In this document: piece by piece, positions 44,098 to 53,634 of the stretch
How positions within the stretch are numbered: position 1 is the stretch's first letter
Layout of the letters: every line of letters starts with the position of its first letter
Assembly (NCBI GenBank): GCA_010692425.1
Contig: JAAHHJ010000019.1
Coordinates: 37,264-101,263 of the forward strand
Source of the DNA: Symploca sp. SIO3C6
GTDB taxonomy: Bacteria > Cyanobacteriota > Cyanobacteriia > Cyanobacteriales > Coleofasciculaceae
Length of the DNA: 64,000 bases
Direction of reading: 5' to 3'
Translations under genes and position numbers: made by a program
The notes under the pieces: model-generated
What the model was told of the DNA's origin: nothing
Databases searched by the model: none
Seen by the model: only the letters and a program-made list of their open reading frames with translations

Positions 44098-44991
44098 ATG
44101 ACGGTTGCTTATCCCCGTAAATTAAATAATGCGATGAGTGCGCGTGACGTCCTCAAGCAGGTGGTGCGCGATCAAGAAATTCATTTAATTGTCCTCAATC
44201 GCTACCGATACAGTGAACAGCGCACTTGCAAAGACCTAACTGATTTAATCGAGAAATTAGATGGGCAACCACCAGAACTAATACGAGACTTGTCCCATCA
44301 TATTTCAGACGAAGCTCGTCATGCAATGTGGTTAACTGAACTACTGGTGGATTTGGGAGCAGATGTCGGCAAACCACCTGGAATATCCTATATCGACGAA
44401 TTTGAGAAGCTTCTAGACCAAGATTCCTATTTCCAAGAAGCTCATCGGGAAGATGGGATAATCAGCTTCCTGGCAGCAATTAATGTTACAGAGAAGCGAG
44501 GTTGTGAGTATTTCTCTGCTCACATACAAGCTTTGAAAGATGCGCCACAAACTGAGGAAAATATCAAGATTCGGGAAACGATCGAAAAAATTTTTCCGGA
44601 GGAAGTTAGTCATGTGCGTTGGGGTAACCGCTGGCTGGCAAAAATCGCCAAAACTAGTCCGGAAAAACGACAAAAAGTAGAGCAGGCAAAACGCAAGTAT
44701 GCTGCAATTGAGCATGCTGCCTTTGAGTCTGGTTCAGATATTATGGCAGGTGCTGAACTGCGTCGGGTTAACCAACTTTTGGAGATCAGCAATACTATGC
44801 CGGTTTGGGAACGTCCAAGCTATTTGATGGAACGTTTACCCCAGGCTTTATTAGCTCCTGAATTACAGATGACTCGCCTGCAAGCAGCACAAAAGGCTTG
44901 GAATCGGAATCCGCAGGCATTTATGGAAAAGTTTGTACCGATGTTTTTGAAAGGTTTAGAACCTTTGATTAAAGTAGATCTCCCCACTTAG
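44098..44991 (+). CDS. Ferritin-like (diiron) domain protein
   Basis: A 297-residue mostly helical protein. Possible diiron ligands are in DQEIHLIVLNRYRYSEQR, HHISDEARHAMWLTE (EARH) and FPEEVSHVRWGNRW (EExxH), the pattern of ferritin-like proteins. A helical C-terminal third (residues about 210-297) is not part of the core. Ferritin-like folds of this size include oxidases and iron-binding proteins; the role here is open. Downstream of the tnpB remnant with its own ATG. Confidence 0.75.
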   Translation: MTVAYPRKLNNAMSARDVLKQVVRDQEIHLIVLNRYRYSEQRTCKDLTDLIEKLDGQPPELIRDLSHHISDEARHAMWLTELLVDLGADVGKPPGISYIDEFEKLLDQDSYFQEAHREDGIISFLAAINVTEKRGCEYFSAHIQALKDAPQTEENIKIRETIEKIFPEEVSHVRWGNRWLAKIAKTSPEKRQKVEQAKRKYAAIEHAAFESGSDIMAGAELRRVNQLLEISNTMPVWERPSYLMERLPQALLAPELQMTRLQAAQKAWNRNPQAFMEKFVPMFLKGLEPLIKVDLPT

Positions 44992-45318
44992 GCAGATATG
45001 CTATTTGATATCTCCATGCTTTAAAAAGCATCGATTCTGAATGTTGTGACCAAGTAATCTTAAGACACGCTTCGTCACAACATTCATATACAATTTTAGG
45101 ACTTAAGTCCTCCTGGAAGGGAGATGCTTGTGACCCATTTTTTGGATCAATGGTTTTTAGTTTTGATTGAGTCTGACTTAATTACAGTGCAAAAAGTACT
45201 TTTTAAGCCATACTTGTCTCGTTTACAAAATTTATAAAAGTTGTATTAAGGTATACTAGTCTTAATAACAAAAATAAAAATTAAACAAATTTTATAGTTT
45301 GAGAGGCAAACAATAAGC
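44992..45318. other. Gene-free stretch upstream of UbiB kinase
   Basis: 327 bases. A 37-codon frame at 45124 starts directly behind GGGAG with no spacing and is not convincing. TATACT at 45252-45257 may be the -10 box of the next gene. Confidence 0.45.
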
Positions 45319-47040
45319 GTGAGTAAACATAAACTTGTTTCTCCCGATCAGCAAATCGACAAGCCGCAAAGGCGCTATGATCCAAAGGAAATCGCGCGCT
45401 ATTATCGCTCCCGACTTTGGTTAGTTATCTGGCGTGCAATCACGGTAGTCTGGTCATTCGCCCAATTTCTTTGGAACCTCAAGTGGGATGAATGGCTCAA
45501 ACAGATTGAGTGTAACAAGTTGAGAAGAGCCGTACAGCTGCGGCAAATGCTTACTGAGCTTGGTCCGACTTTTATTAAAGTAGGACAGGCTCTTTCAACT
45601 CGTCCAGACTTAATTAGAAAAGACTTTTTAGAGGAACTAGTTAAATTACAAGACCAACTACCGCCCTTTGATACTGAAGTTGCCTTCTCGATAATTGAGT
45701 CGGAATTGGGACGCCCCATCAATGAAATGTATAGCCAAATTTCTGAGGCACCCGTTGCTGCTGCTAGTCTTGGTCAGGTTTATCATGCACATTTACTCAC
45801 AGGAGAAGAAGTTGCAGTTAAAGTGCAGCGCCCCAATTTAGAGCCAATTATAACCTTAGACCTCTATTTAATGCGCTGGCTGGCTAGTTGGCTAGCTCCT
45901 TGGCTACCTCTGAATCTAGGTCATGACCTCACTTTAATTGTTGATGAATTTGGCACTAAGTTATTTGAGGAAATTGACTACATTAATGAAGGTCATAATG
46001 CTGAGAAATTTGCTAGTAACTTCCAAGATGATCCCACAGTCAAAGTCCCCTCAATCTACTGGTCCTATAGCTCTGGAAGTGTTCTCACTCTCGAATGGAT
46101 TAGGGGCTTTAAACTGACAGACACTGCCAGTATTCGCGAGGCTGGACTCGATCCTGATGCTGTGATTAAAATTGGCGTGATCTCCGGTCTAACTCAGCTG
46201 TTGGAACATGGCTTTTTCCACGCCGATCCCCATCCAGGAAACTTATTTGCCCTACCTGATGGACGCATGGCATACATTGACTTCGGCATGATGGATCAGC
46301 TGGAACAGAATACTAAAGAAGCCCTCGTCAGTGCCATAGTTCACCTGATTAATCAAGATTACGTTGAATTAGCCGCTATTTTTGTCAAATTAGGTTTCTT
46401 GACCCCAGAAACTGATATCATGCCCATTGTCCCTGCCTTGGAAATGGTGTTGGGAGAAGCGATAGGTGAAAAGGTAGGAGATTTCAACTTTAAGACAATT
46501 ACCGATAAGTTCTCGGAATTGATGTATGATTACCCCTTCCGTGTACCTGCCAAGTTTGCCCTAATTATTCGTTCTTTAGTAACGCAGGAAGGTCTGGCAC
46601 TAAGTTTGAATCCTAATTTCAAAATCGTTGAAGTTTCTTACCCCTATATAGCACAGCGTCTGCTCACCGGTGAATCACCTCAAATGCGACGACGCTTGCT
46701 TGAGGTATTGTTTAAGGATGGTCAATTTCGGTGGCAACGGCTAGAGGGTATGATTGCGATCGCTCGTTCTGACCAGAACTTTGATTTACTACCAACGGCT
46801 CAACTAGGTTTACAGTATCTACTCTCAGATGAAGGTAAGTTTCTGCGGCGTCAGTTAGTTATGGCTCTAACAGAAGATAACCGATTGCATACTGAAGAGG
46901 TTCAACGTTTGTGGGAACTCGTCAAGGACGACTTGCAACCAGAACGTTTGTTGAATGCAGCTCTAAGTTCCCTCAAAGAGGTTTCTAGTGAGGGCATTGC
47001 CGCAATTTTAACTCCCGTTGCTGCCTTTAAGGTTGAGTAG
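45319..47040 (+). CDS. ABC1/UbiB family atypical kinase
   Basis: A 573-residue protein of the UbiB/ABC1/AarF family. The KxGQ motif region is FIKVGQALSTRPDLI; the alanine-rich loop AAASLGQVYHA replaces the usual glycine loop; EVAVKVQRP carries the ATP lysine; HADPHPGNLFA and IDFGMMDQ are the catalytic and metal motifs. Family members help quinone (here plastoquinone) synthesis or membrane lipid homeostasis; cyanobacteria carry several copies, so the exact role is open. GTG start. Alone in its transcript by context. Confidence 0.92.
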   Translation: MSKHKLVSPDQQIDKPQRRYDPKEIARYYRSRLWLVIWRAITVVWSFAQFLWNLKWDEWLKQIECNKLRRAVQLRQMLTELGPTFIKVGQALSTRPDLIRKDFLEELVKLQDQLPPFDTEVAFSIIESELGRPINEMYSQISEAPVAAASLGQVYHAHLLTGEEVAVKVQRPNLEPIITLDLYLMRWLASWLAPWLPLNLGHDLTLIVDEFGTKLFEEIDYINEGHNAEKFASNFQDDPTVKVPSIYWSYSSGSVLTLEWIRGFKLTDTASIREAGLDPDAVIKIGVISGLTQLLEHGFFHADPHPGNLFALPDGRMAYIDFGMMDQLEQNTKEALVSAIVHLINQDYVELAAIFVKLGFLTPETDIMPIVPALEMVLGEAIGEKVGDFNFKTITDKFSELMYDYPFRVPAKFALIIRSLVTQEGLALSLNPNFKIVEVSYPYIAQRLLTGESPQMRRRLLEVLFKDGQFRWQRLEGMIAIARSDQNFDLLPTAQLGLQYLLSDEGKFLRRQLVMALTEDNRLHTEEVQRLWELVKDDLQPERLLNAALSSLKEVSSEGIAAILTPVAAFKVE

Positions 47041-47147
47041 TTTTAGCAACTAGAAAGCTTGTAAACAGAAAGCTTGTAAAACTGGGCTCCCCTTTTTTAA
47101 GGGTGACGATAAGGGGTTGAAGTACTTACACTAACATCTGCCGCCTA

Positions 47148-47537
47148 TCAAGTACAAGATTTTAATAGCCAGCCAATCAAAACACCTAGCCCTCCAAAAC
47201 GAACAGCTTGCCAAAAGGGCTCTTTAAGAGAACCCCAAGAAAATAGATGACTCTCTAGGTTCAGTTCAATAGTTTCTAGCTGCTCTTTAATTTGCTTTAA
47301 TTCTGCTTGCAGCTGAGTGTGCTTACTATTGCTACGCAATTCTTTTTTTATGAGTTCTCGACGTCGTTGGAGTTGTGCTTGACGTCGCCGAGCTCGCTTA
47401 ATCTGGGTGTAGCGTTCTTTGAGTGCTTGCAGCGTTCTTTCTGCTTCTGACAAGGCTTGCTCAAATTCAACCTCACTGGGAGAGTGGTGGTTAGATTCTG
47501 AACCGTGGGGTGATCGTGGTAACGGTTCTGGAGACAT
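47148..47537 (-). CDS. Coiled-coil protein with C-terminal membrane anchor
   Basis: A 129-residue protein. Residues about 20-95 are a charged helix pair rich in arginine, lysine and glutamine (FEQALSEAERTLQALKERY, then RRRQAQLQRRRELIKKELR), and the end is a hydrophobic helix (FGGLGVLIGWLLKS). The membrane end is C-terminal, so it is probably tail-anchored. Divergent from 47586..47876 with 48 bases between. Family not recognised; probably a cyanobacterial conserved small protein. Confidence 0.6.
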   Translation of the reverse strand: MSPEPLPRSPHGSESNHHSPSEVEFEQALSEAERTLQALKERYTQIKRARRRQAQLQRRRELIKKELRSNSKHTQLQAELKQIKEQLETIELNLESHLFSWGSLKEPFWQAVRFGGLGVLIGWLLKSCT

Positions 47538-47585
47538 CTTGAATGGAATAGTAGAGTGAGAATAAATTAGTGGTTTTTAAAAATT

Positions 47586-47876
47586 ATGCCGGAACCAATG
47601 CAGTTAACCACAACAGACATTATCAGTGAGCTTAGCACTCTAGAGTTAGCTCAAGCACTGGCCCAACGTCTCACCATTAGACCCAATGATTGGCACCGAC
47701 TAAAATCTAACCGCCAAGCCAGGGCTAGCGAACAAGCGGCTGCTGCCCTGGTATTTCTTCTCAAGGAACAGCCAGAAGAAGCGCTTGCCAGATTTCGCCA
47801 AGCTTCAGGATGGCTAGACCGCTCACTCAGCGCACCTCCCTGTCCAAGCCATGGCAATCACCATTCAGGGAACTAG
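47586..47876 (+). CDS. Small helical cyanobacterial protein
   Basis: A 96-residue protein: helix LSTLELAQALAQRLTIRP, then WHRLKSNRQARASEQAAAAL and FLLKEQPEEALARFRQASGW. The end has SAPPCPSHGNHH. No membrane segment. The pattern looks like a cyanobacterial DUF of the DUF6439 kind, from memory and unchecked. The last 12 bases overlap the end of the convergent anti-sigma kinase gene. Confidence 0.65.
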   Translation: MPEPMQLTTTDIISELSTLELAQALAQRLTIRPNDWHRLKSNRQARASEQAAAALVFLLKEQPEEALARFRQASGWLDRSLSAPPCPSHGNHHSGN

Positions 47877-48374
47877 GGGCAGCCTAGAACGGGATCCCAC
47901 CTGTTTACAGAGCCTAATTTCTGTACCCTGGCGATTCCACTGGACATGATCAAAAATCAGGTGGAGGAGACACAAACCTCTGCCTCTTTCTGAAGCATCA
48001 CTGGGCAAATTTGAACTATGATCTGTTTGTTGACAACAGGGTGGACAAAAGCCAGGACCTTCATCTGAAATCACCCACCAGTACTCACCATTTATTACTG
48101 TGAAGTGAACCTTTACCTTTTTACTTGGGTCTAAATTATTACCATGCTTGGCTGCGTTCACTAATGCTTCTTGTAGTCCTAAGCGGAGTTCAGGTCGCCA
48201 TTTCCTGGGAATTTGTTCAAGTAGTAAATCCAGGATGGGGCTTAGGTAGAGCGTAGAAGCAAAGCTAATTGTTCCCCAGTCTTGTCCAACCGGACGCAAT
48301 GATACAGCAATCACGCGATCAACCTCTAGATATATATATTGGTGGACTTGACACAATACAGGCGCAAGCGCCAT
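47865..48374 (-). CDS. Anti-sigma-factor-type serine kinase (HATPase)
   Basis: A 169-residue GHKL ATPase of the RsbW/SpoIIAB type. The N-box is GLQEALVNAAKHGN, G1 is DEGPGFCPP, and the G2 box is GRGLCLLHLIFD. There is no histidine phosphoacceptor, which separates it from sensor kinases. Such proteins bind anti-sigma-antagonists and sigma factors, or act in partner-switching. No partner gene is nearby. The ATG at 48374 is used; the frame also opens at a TTG three codons earlier. Confidence 0.85.
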   Translation of the reverse strand: MALAPVLCQVHQYIYLEVDRVIAVSLRPVGQDWGTISFASTLYLSPILDLLLEQIPRKWRPELRLGLQEALVNAAKHGNNLDPSKKVKVHFTVINGEYWWVISDEGPGFCPPCCQQTDHSSNLPSDASERGRGLCLLHLIFDHVQWNRQGTEIRLCKQVGSRSRLPLVP

Positions 48375-48383
48375 GTTTTGCAA

Positions 48384-48694
48384 TCTAAAAACCTTCCCTC
48401 AACCAGACTTTAAGGCTCAGGGTTAATCAAAATGCAGACCAAGCTTGTTATAACGAACCTAAAAATTCTAGGTTCCGCTTATATTGCAGAACTTTGACCA
48501 TAATTTCAGGGTAACTCGGAGATTTGTTCAGTGTAATTACCGAAGCTATTACTAACTTACTAATGGATAATGGTTGAAGTGCGCTAACTTCCTGCCTCTA
48601 GATGTTTGGTTATTCTCTAGCTTCCCAGAGAATAGCCTATAAATACTATTGTATCGAAATACTCTCTCAAACACCAGAGTACCTCTGTCTAATG
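48384..48694. other. Gene-free stretch
   Basis: 311 bases between rlmD and the anti-sigma kinase gene, which are on the same strand. A small inverted repeat AACCTA/TAGGTT is at about 48455-48474. Nothing else is supported. Confidence 0.4.
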
Positions 48695-50071
48695 TCAGAG
48701 AAATAGAAAGGCTACACATTCAACGTGAGAAGTTTTGGGAAAAAAATCGGCAGGTTGCACAAGACCTAACTGGTAGCCACCTCGAGCACAGAGCAGTTTG
48801 AGATCCCGTGCTAGGGTAGCTGCCTTGCAACTGACATAAACGATTTGTCTAGGGGATATTGTTAGTAAGGCTTCGATAACCGCAGGCTCACACCCAGTGC
48901 GCGGTGGATCCAGTAAGACAATATCCGGCTTGCTCCCCAGTTGAGGCAGCAACTGTTCAACTGCTCCGATGTGAAACTCAACATTAGTGATACCGTTAAT
49001 TTCTGCATTGATCTGAGCCTGCTGCACCGCTGCTGATTGTACTTCCAAACCAATGACCTGTCGCACTCGTTTTGCTAAGGGTAAAGTGAATGTGCCCACA
49101 CCGCAGTAGGCATCGACTAACAGTTGGGTGTCACCAAGAGATAGCTGCTCAATGATCACATTTAACAAGGCTTCAGCAGCTTCAGTATTGATTTGGAAAA
49201 AAGTCTCTGGTAAAAGCTGGAACTCTATACCAGCAAAGTACTCGCGCAAGTAAGGTTGACCAGCAAGACAATAGGTATGGGAACCAAAAATGGCATTAGT
49301 GCGCTTGGGGTTACAATTGAGGCAGACACCCACTAGTTGAGGATACTGACTTAACCACTTTTGTGCCTGGGCTTCGACATCTGTTAAATTTGGGTCAGTG
49401 GTGACTAAGGTCAGCAGGATTTCGCCACTACGGCGTCCGATGCGTAGCGACAGATGGCGCAACTTTCCTTGGTGACGGCTTTCATCATACACTGACCATC
49501 CAAGTTGCCCAATATCCTGTTTAATTTGAGCCAGCATTGGGTTTAGGCGAGGATCTTGGACGGGGCATTGATTGAGATTTATCAGCTGGTGGCTGCCTTT
49601 TCTGTAATAGCCAGCTTGCACTGTACCAGTTGATGACCTTTTTAGGGGATAGGTCGCTTTATTGCGATAACCTAAGGAAGCTTCAGTTCTCATGATTGGT
49701 GCCACCTGTGGTTGAGTGAAACCACCAATGCGTTTTAGGGCCTCAACTACCAGCTTATGCTTGGCGGCTCCCTGGTGCTCATCGGTAATGTGCTGCCACT
49801 GACAGCCGCCACACTTATCAGCAACAATGCAATGAGGTCTTTGACGATGGGGAGATTTCTCTAAAATTTGCTGAAGTTTGCCGTAGGCATATTTAGGTTT
49901 GACGCGCACTAAACGCACTAAGGCATAATCACCAGTGACAGTATCTGGCACAAAAACCACTCTGCCTGCCAAGCGTCCAACGCCATCGCCGGTATCGCTG
50001 AGGTCAGTAATCATGAGTTCGACTAACTGACCTTGTTGCCAAAGGTTGGGCGTGGAATCATTAGTTATCAT
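48695..50071 (-). CDS. rlmD: 23S rRNA (uracil-5)-methyltransferase RlmD/RumA type
   Basis: A 458-residue tRNA/rRNA m5U methyltransferase. An N-terminal TRAM domain (VELMITDLSDTGDGVGRLAG) is followed by an iron-sulfur site (CIVADKCGGCQWQHI), the SAM-binding core (VDAYCGVGTFTLPLA), and catalytic PPRTGCEPAVI and YVSCKAATLARDL. The FeS cysteines argue for the RlmD/RlmCD side and against TrmA. Start at the ATG at 50071. Single gene. Confidence 0.9.
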   Translation of the reverse strand: MITNDSTPNLWQQGQLVELMITDLSDTGDGVGRLAGRVVFVPDTVTGDYALVRLVRVKPKYAYGKLQQILEKSPHRQRPHCIVADKCGGCQWQHITDEHQGAAKHKLVVEALKRIGGFTQPQVAPIMRTEASLGYRNKATYPLKRSSTGTVQAGYYRKGSHQLINLNQCPVQDPRLNPMLAQIKQDIGQLGWSVYDESRHQGKLRHLSLRIGRRSGEILLTLVTTDPNLTDVEAQAQKWLSQYPQLVGVCLNCNPKRTNAIFGSHTYCLAGQPYLREYFAGIEFQLLPETFFQINTEAAEALLNVIIEQLSLGDTQLLVDAYCGVGTFTLPLAKRVRQVIGLEVQSAAVQQAQINAEINGITNVEFHIGAVEQLLPQLGSKPDIVLLDPPRTGCEPAVIEALLTISPRQIVYVSCKAATLARDLKLLCARGGYQLGLVQPADFFPKTSHVECVAFLFL

Positions 50072-50119
50072 TAGCAAGGTTGAAAATTTATAGGATAACC
50101 TACTATGGATAAGTCTTTA

Positions 50120-50637
50120 TCTGTGTTACCCAAGTTTCGAGCAAAGCCCCTTCTTTCCAGGTAGGGGATGTAGCGAGGTGCGCTTGCGCGCGTGTCCGTG
50201 AGTACAAGCTTGAAATTTAGGTACGCTCATGATATTACTAGTAATTGGCACAGGCTGAAAAACCGCTGACTAGAGGTAAATATACGGGTACCGTACTCTT
50301 AGTGATCAGAAAGTAGTAATGCTAAGTGGGAAGGGAAGATCCACTATAAAAACCCAGCTAACTATCAATTAGCGCCACCAGTAAAGAAGGAGTCGATACA
50401 TAAAGTACCGCAGGGCATGTGGGAACTGGGAAGTAGGGAGGAACAGCTTGATGTGGCAACTTCCAACAAATTCCTAACGCTTGGGGAGATAAACCCACTG
50501 GGACTATCTAAATTAGGCTTGATTCAAGGTGCGTTTCTGTACGGGGATTCGGTTTAAGTATTGCCGCAAGGATAGATAGTTTTAAGGTATGTCGCGGAGC
50601 CAAGAATCCCCGCTCCTTCAGGGCGGGGAGTGTCAAC
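50120..50637 (+). other. IS200/IS605-like remnant upstream of apcD
   Basis: About 520 bases with no convincing gene. The right side ends in GAATCCCCGC, a six-base stem (CCCCGC with GCGGGG) and GTGTCAAC (to 50637), the usual look of an IS605 right end in cyanobacteria. A five-base stem at about 50143-50163 (CCCCT/AGGGG) could be a left end. The central part is G-rich and could be a TnpB-type guide-RNA region. Its end lies 53 bases from the apcD start. Confidence 0.5.
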
Positions 50638-50690
50638 TAGAGTCGCTAAACTAAAAACGTCACCTTAATTCACCAACATAACAACATAAT

Positions 50691-51176
50691 ATGAGTGTAG
50701 TTAGTCAGGTTATTCTCAAGGCAGATGATGAACTCAGATATCCCAGTTCTGGTGAACTCAAGAGTATCAATGAGTTTTTGAAAACTGGTGAACAGCGGAC
50801 AATGATTGCTGCCACTTTAGCGGAAAATGAAAAAAAGATTGTCTCTGAAGCTAGTAAACAGCTTTGGCAGAAACGTCCTGAGTACATTGCTCCAGGTGGT
50901 AATGCTTATGGTCAACGTGAAAGGAATCAGTGCCTACGGGATTACGGCTGGTACCTGCGGTTAGTTACCTATGGTCTCCTGGCTGGCGATAAAGAGCCAA
51001 TTGAACAAATTGGTCTGATTGGGGCCAGAGAAATGTATAATGCTCTGGGCGTTCCTATGGCAGGGATGGCTGACGCGATTCGCTGCTTGAAAAATGCTTC
51101 GTTAGGATTGCTCAATGACGAAGATGCCCAGGAAGCAGCGCCCTATTTTGATTACATCATTCAATACATGTCCTAG
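50691..51176 (+). CDS. apcD: Allophycocyanin alpha-B subunit ApcD
   Basis: A 161-residue phycobilisome core subunit, a red-shifted terminal emitter that passes energy mainly to photosystem I or to photosystem II with ApcE. It begins [20 protein letters not shown]; the bilin cysteine is C81 in [17 protein letters not shown], and it ends FDYIIQYMS, all typical of ApcD and unlike ApcA. No clear ribosome site; the upstream 53 bases separate it from an IS-like scar, so its promoter may lie within that scar. A terminator follows at 51269. Confidence 0.95.
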   Translation: MSVVSQVILKADDELRYPSSGELKSINEFLKTGEQRTMIAATLAENEKKIVSEASKQLWQKRPEYIAPGGNAYGQRERNQCLRDYGWYLRLVTYGLLAGDKEPIEQIGLIGAREMYNALGVPMAGMADAIRCLKNASLGLLNDEDAQEAAPYFDYIIQYMS

Positions 51177-51268
51177 TTGTTAAGGAAGCTAAGTTTAGCG
51201 CATTCAACACCATAATTTTTGAATTAGTGTTGGCATATTGTATGATGGCACTTAATTACTCAATTCTA

Positions 51269-51297
51269 CCTCCAGCCCTAGAGCTGGGGGGATTTTC
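51269..51297 (+). terminator. Terminator of apcD
   Basis: Stem CCTCCAGC with GCTGGGGG (one G-T pair) and a six-base loop, followed by GATTTTCTT. It lies 92 bases after the apcD stop. Confidence 0.75.
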
Positions 51298-51330
51298 TTG
51301 AGGGTTTTTAGTTCCCAGTTATTAATAAGG

Positions 51331-51768
51331 ATGCAGTTGGTGCAAAAACTGCCGTGGATTTCCATTATGCTGTTGTTACTAACCCATGGTGTTTTTGGCT
51401 GGTTAGTATCTGCTGATTATACATCTTGGTTACTGTGGCTAATATCAGCAGTTTTTATCTTGTTAGTCGCCTTTGTTTTAGCTTCCCCTGTAAAACTATC
51501 TGGAAACCTAGTTGCCAGTTGGATAAAATCTGATAATAGAGCCTCGATTACAACAATTATTGGCTCTTTTCTTGCAGTACTCATACTTTGTTGGATTCAT
51601 ATTTTTATTCGTTTCCTTGTACTGATTTCAGCTATGGCTTTAGTCAGGTTAGATCTTCAGGCAGAAAATTACAACAATGGATGGTTAGCCTTTGGGATTC
51701 TAGCTATAGTTTCCTTAAGTGGTTTCTTTATAGGTTTAATGACGCATCAACTGCTCTCTATGGGATGA
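51331..51768 (+). CDS. Four-helix membrane protein, hypothetical
   Basis: A 145-residue protein from the ATG at 51331 (MQLVQKLPWISIML); a TTG at 51298 is possible but lies inside the apcD terminator. Four membrane helices: ISIMLLLLTHGVFGWLVSA, LLWLISAVFILLVAFVLA, FLAVLILCWIHIFIRFLVLI and WLAFGILAIVSLSGFFIGL. No family mark. Convergent with 51798..52598. Confidence 0.65.
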   Translation: MQLVQKLPWISIMLLLLTHGVFGWLVSADYTSWLLWLISAVFILLVAFVLASPVKLSGNLVASWIKSDNRASITTIIGSFLAVLILCWIHIFIRFLVLISAMALVRLDLQAENYNNGWLAFGILAIVSLSGFFIGLMTHQLLSMG

Positions 51769-51797
51769 TATTTTGAGATTTTGCCTGCTTACAGCAT

Positions 51798-52598
51798 TCA
51801 ATTTTCTGGCTGTAGTTGAATTCTTAATCTTCCTTCTGGTGTAACAATGATGTTGCCTCCCAATTTCTCGATGCGATTGATGGCGAGATTGCGGGTGCGC
51901 TCATCAACTGCATTCTCTAATACCATAGACCAAGCACTTACTTGAGCTAATCTGCTATTAGGATTGAGTGAGATAAACTCAGCAGTTTGGATGGATCGTG
52001 CAGCCACTTGCTGACTTTCTAGATCAGCATAAGTACTAGCCCATTTGGCAGCATTCTCAAAGGATTTCCTGGCTGAGTTAGCCTCACCCAAAAATAATAA
52101 CTCGTCAATTCCTTTATATCGCCAAATATAATAAGACCGAGGTGGAACTTGAGGAGAAAGTGACTCTAAACCCTTAGACATCAATGCTACAGAACGCTCC
52201 GGCATGCCAGCATATAAAGAACTACTGGCAGAAAGGAACAGATAGGCATCTAGAAATTTGGGATCACGATCTATTATAACTTCAAAATATTCTGGACTGA
52301 GTCGATAGTCTGTCGCAGCACGAGCCTCGTTATCGCCAAAATAGATTAGAAAACTAATAAATACCCAATCTGCTAGCAAATTATCAAAACTAAATGCTGG
52401 AATGTTTTTAAGTAGATCGAGACGTAATCTTTCTAGCTTTACTTCTCTTTGGAGGGCGATAGCTGTTGCACTTTTAGTTCCCTGCTTAAGAGCATTGAGT
52501 TGAGGCAACTGTAGCCTTAAAACTGATACAATGCAGCCGAAAGTGACAAGAGGTAATGCTATTAAATGAGTTAAGTTTCGACGAAAGGGCCGGAGCAT
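51798..52598 (-). CDS. Membrane-anchored helical-repeat protein, hypothetical
   Basis: A 266-residue protein with one N-terminal membrane helix (LTHLIALPLVTFGCIVSV) and a soluble TPR-like part (YFEVIIDRDPKFLDAYLFLS, then SARKSFENAAKWASTYADL). No catalytic motif. The size and order match a type of cyanobacterial conserved protein of unknown role. It lies 55 bases downstream of the CDF transporter on the same strand, so they may share a transcript. Confidence 0.65.
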   Translation of the reverse strand: MLRPFRRNLTHLIALPLVTFGCIVSVLRLQLPQLNALKQGTKSATAIALQREVKLERLRLDLLKNIPAFSFDNLLADWVFISFLIYFGDNEARAATDYRLSPEYFEVIIDRDPKFLDAYLFLSASSSLYAGMPERSVALMSKGLESLSPQVPPRSYYIWRYKGIDELLFLGEANSARKSFENAAKWASTYADLESQQVAARSIQTAEFISLNPNSRLAQVSAWSMVLENAVDERTRNLAINRIEKLGGNIIVTPEGRLRIQLQPEN

Positions 52599-52653
52599 AA
52601 ACAGATGAGCAAGGTTTACAACATTAAGCTAAGATACATCTGAATTGTAGATC

Positions 52654-53634
52654 TTATGGAACTTTAGACGAGAAATTATCAGCTTGAATTTGTACATTTA
52701 CCTCAGCTAAATAAGGTGTATGTTTCTGAATTTGGTTTTTCACTTGGGTAGCAATGGCTGTGCCTTCTGCCACAGAGAGACTAGGCTCAACATAAATCGA
52801 CACTTGTGCATGTAGTTTACGTCCAAGCCATCTAGCTTGGATACTGTCAATTCCTTTGACTGCCAAGACGTGACTCACAGCATGGTGTACTTCATTAATA
52901 ATTTCTGGCTCTACACCATCTAACAAGCGAGTGAAGATAGTTTTGCTAGCATCCCAAACAATCTGTAGCAGTACTAGTGTAATTAATAATCCAATTACCG
53001 GATCTGCCCAAGGATAGCCTAACCACAACCCCAAAGCACTCAAACCAACAGATAAGCTAACTAAACCATCGGCACGGGCATGATATCCATCTGCTACCAA
53101 GGCAACACTGCCAATTTCTTTACCTACTCGAATCCGAAATAAGGCAACAACTTCATTACCGATAAATCCGATAACTGCTGCTATCGACAACGCGCCTAAA
53201 TGTTCCAGTGATTGAGGATGGAGAAAGCGGTTAATGGATTCGTATCCTGTAATTAAAGCACTTAATAAAACTAGAGCAACAATTGCTACCCCGGCTAGAT
53301 CTTCTGCCCTTCCATAACCATAGGAAAAGCGTTGATTAGGTTTCCAGCGAGCCATGAGGAAAGCAATACCTAAAGGAATAGCGGTGACAGCATCGCCGAT
53401 GTTATGAATTAAGTCAGCTAACAAGGCAACACTTCCTGAAATCCAGAAGACAATTGCTTGTACAGTTACTGTTATCATCAGGCCGACAAATGACCACTTT
53501 ACTGCCCAGATTCCTCGCTCAGAGCTAGTGATTTCTGGATCGATACTGCCGTGGGTGTGAGCGTGCTTGTATTCTGCATGGTTGTGAGTATGAGAGTGAG
53601 CATGGATGTACTCTCCTGGTGTGGTTTTCAACAT
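52654..53634 (-). CDS. Cation diffusion facilitator (CDF) transporter
   Basis: A 326-residue metal/proton antiporter. The N-terminus has a histidine-rich cytosolic tail (HAHSHTHNHAEYKHAHTHG), six membrane helices with metal site residues in ALLADLIHNIGD and VADGYHARADGLVSL, and a C-terminal ferredoxin-like domain. Family members export zinc, cobalt, iron or manganese; the H-x-x-x-D and H-x-x-x-D pairs suggest zinc or cobalt. Upstream sequence contains a GTGTAGG tandem repeat. No metal regulator adjoins it. Confidence 0.92.
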   Translation of the reverse strand: MLKTTPGEYIHAHSHTHNHAEYKHAHTHGSIDPEITSSERGIWAVKWSFVGLMITVTVQAIVFWISGSVALLADLIHNIGDAVTAIPLGIAFLMARWKPNQRFSYGYGRAEDLAGVAIVALVLLSALITGYESINRFLHPQSLEHLGALSIAAVIGFIGNEVVALFRIRVGKEIGSVALVADGYHARADGLVSLSVGLSALGLWLGYPWADPVIGLLITLVLLQIVWDASKTIFTRLLDGVEPEIINEVHHAVSHVLAVKGIDSIQARWLGRKLHAQVSIYVEPSLSVAEGTAIATQVKNQIQKHTPYLAEVNVQIQADNFSSKVP

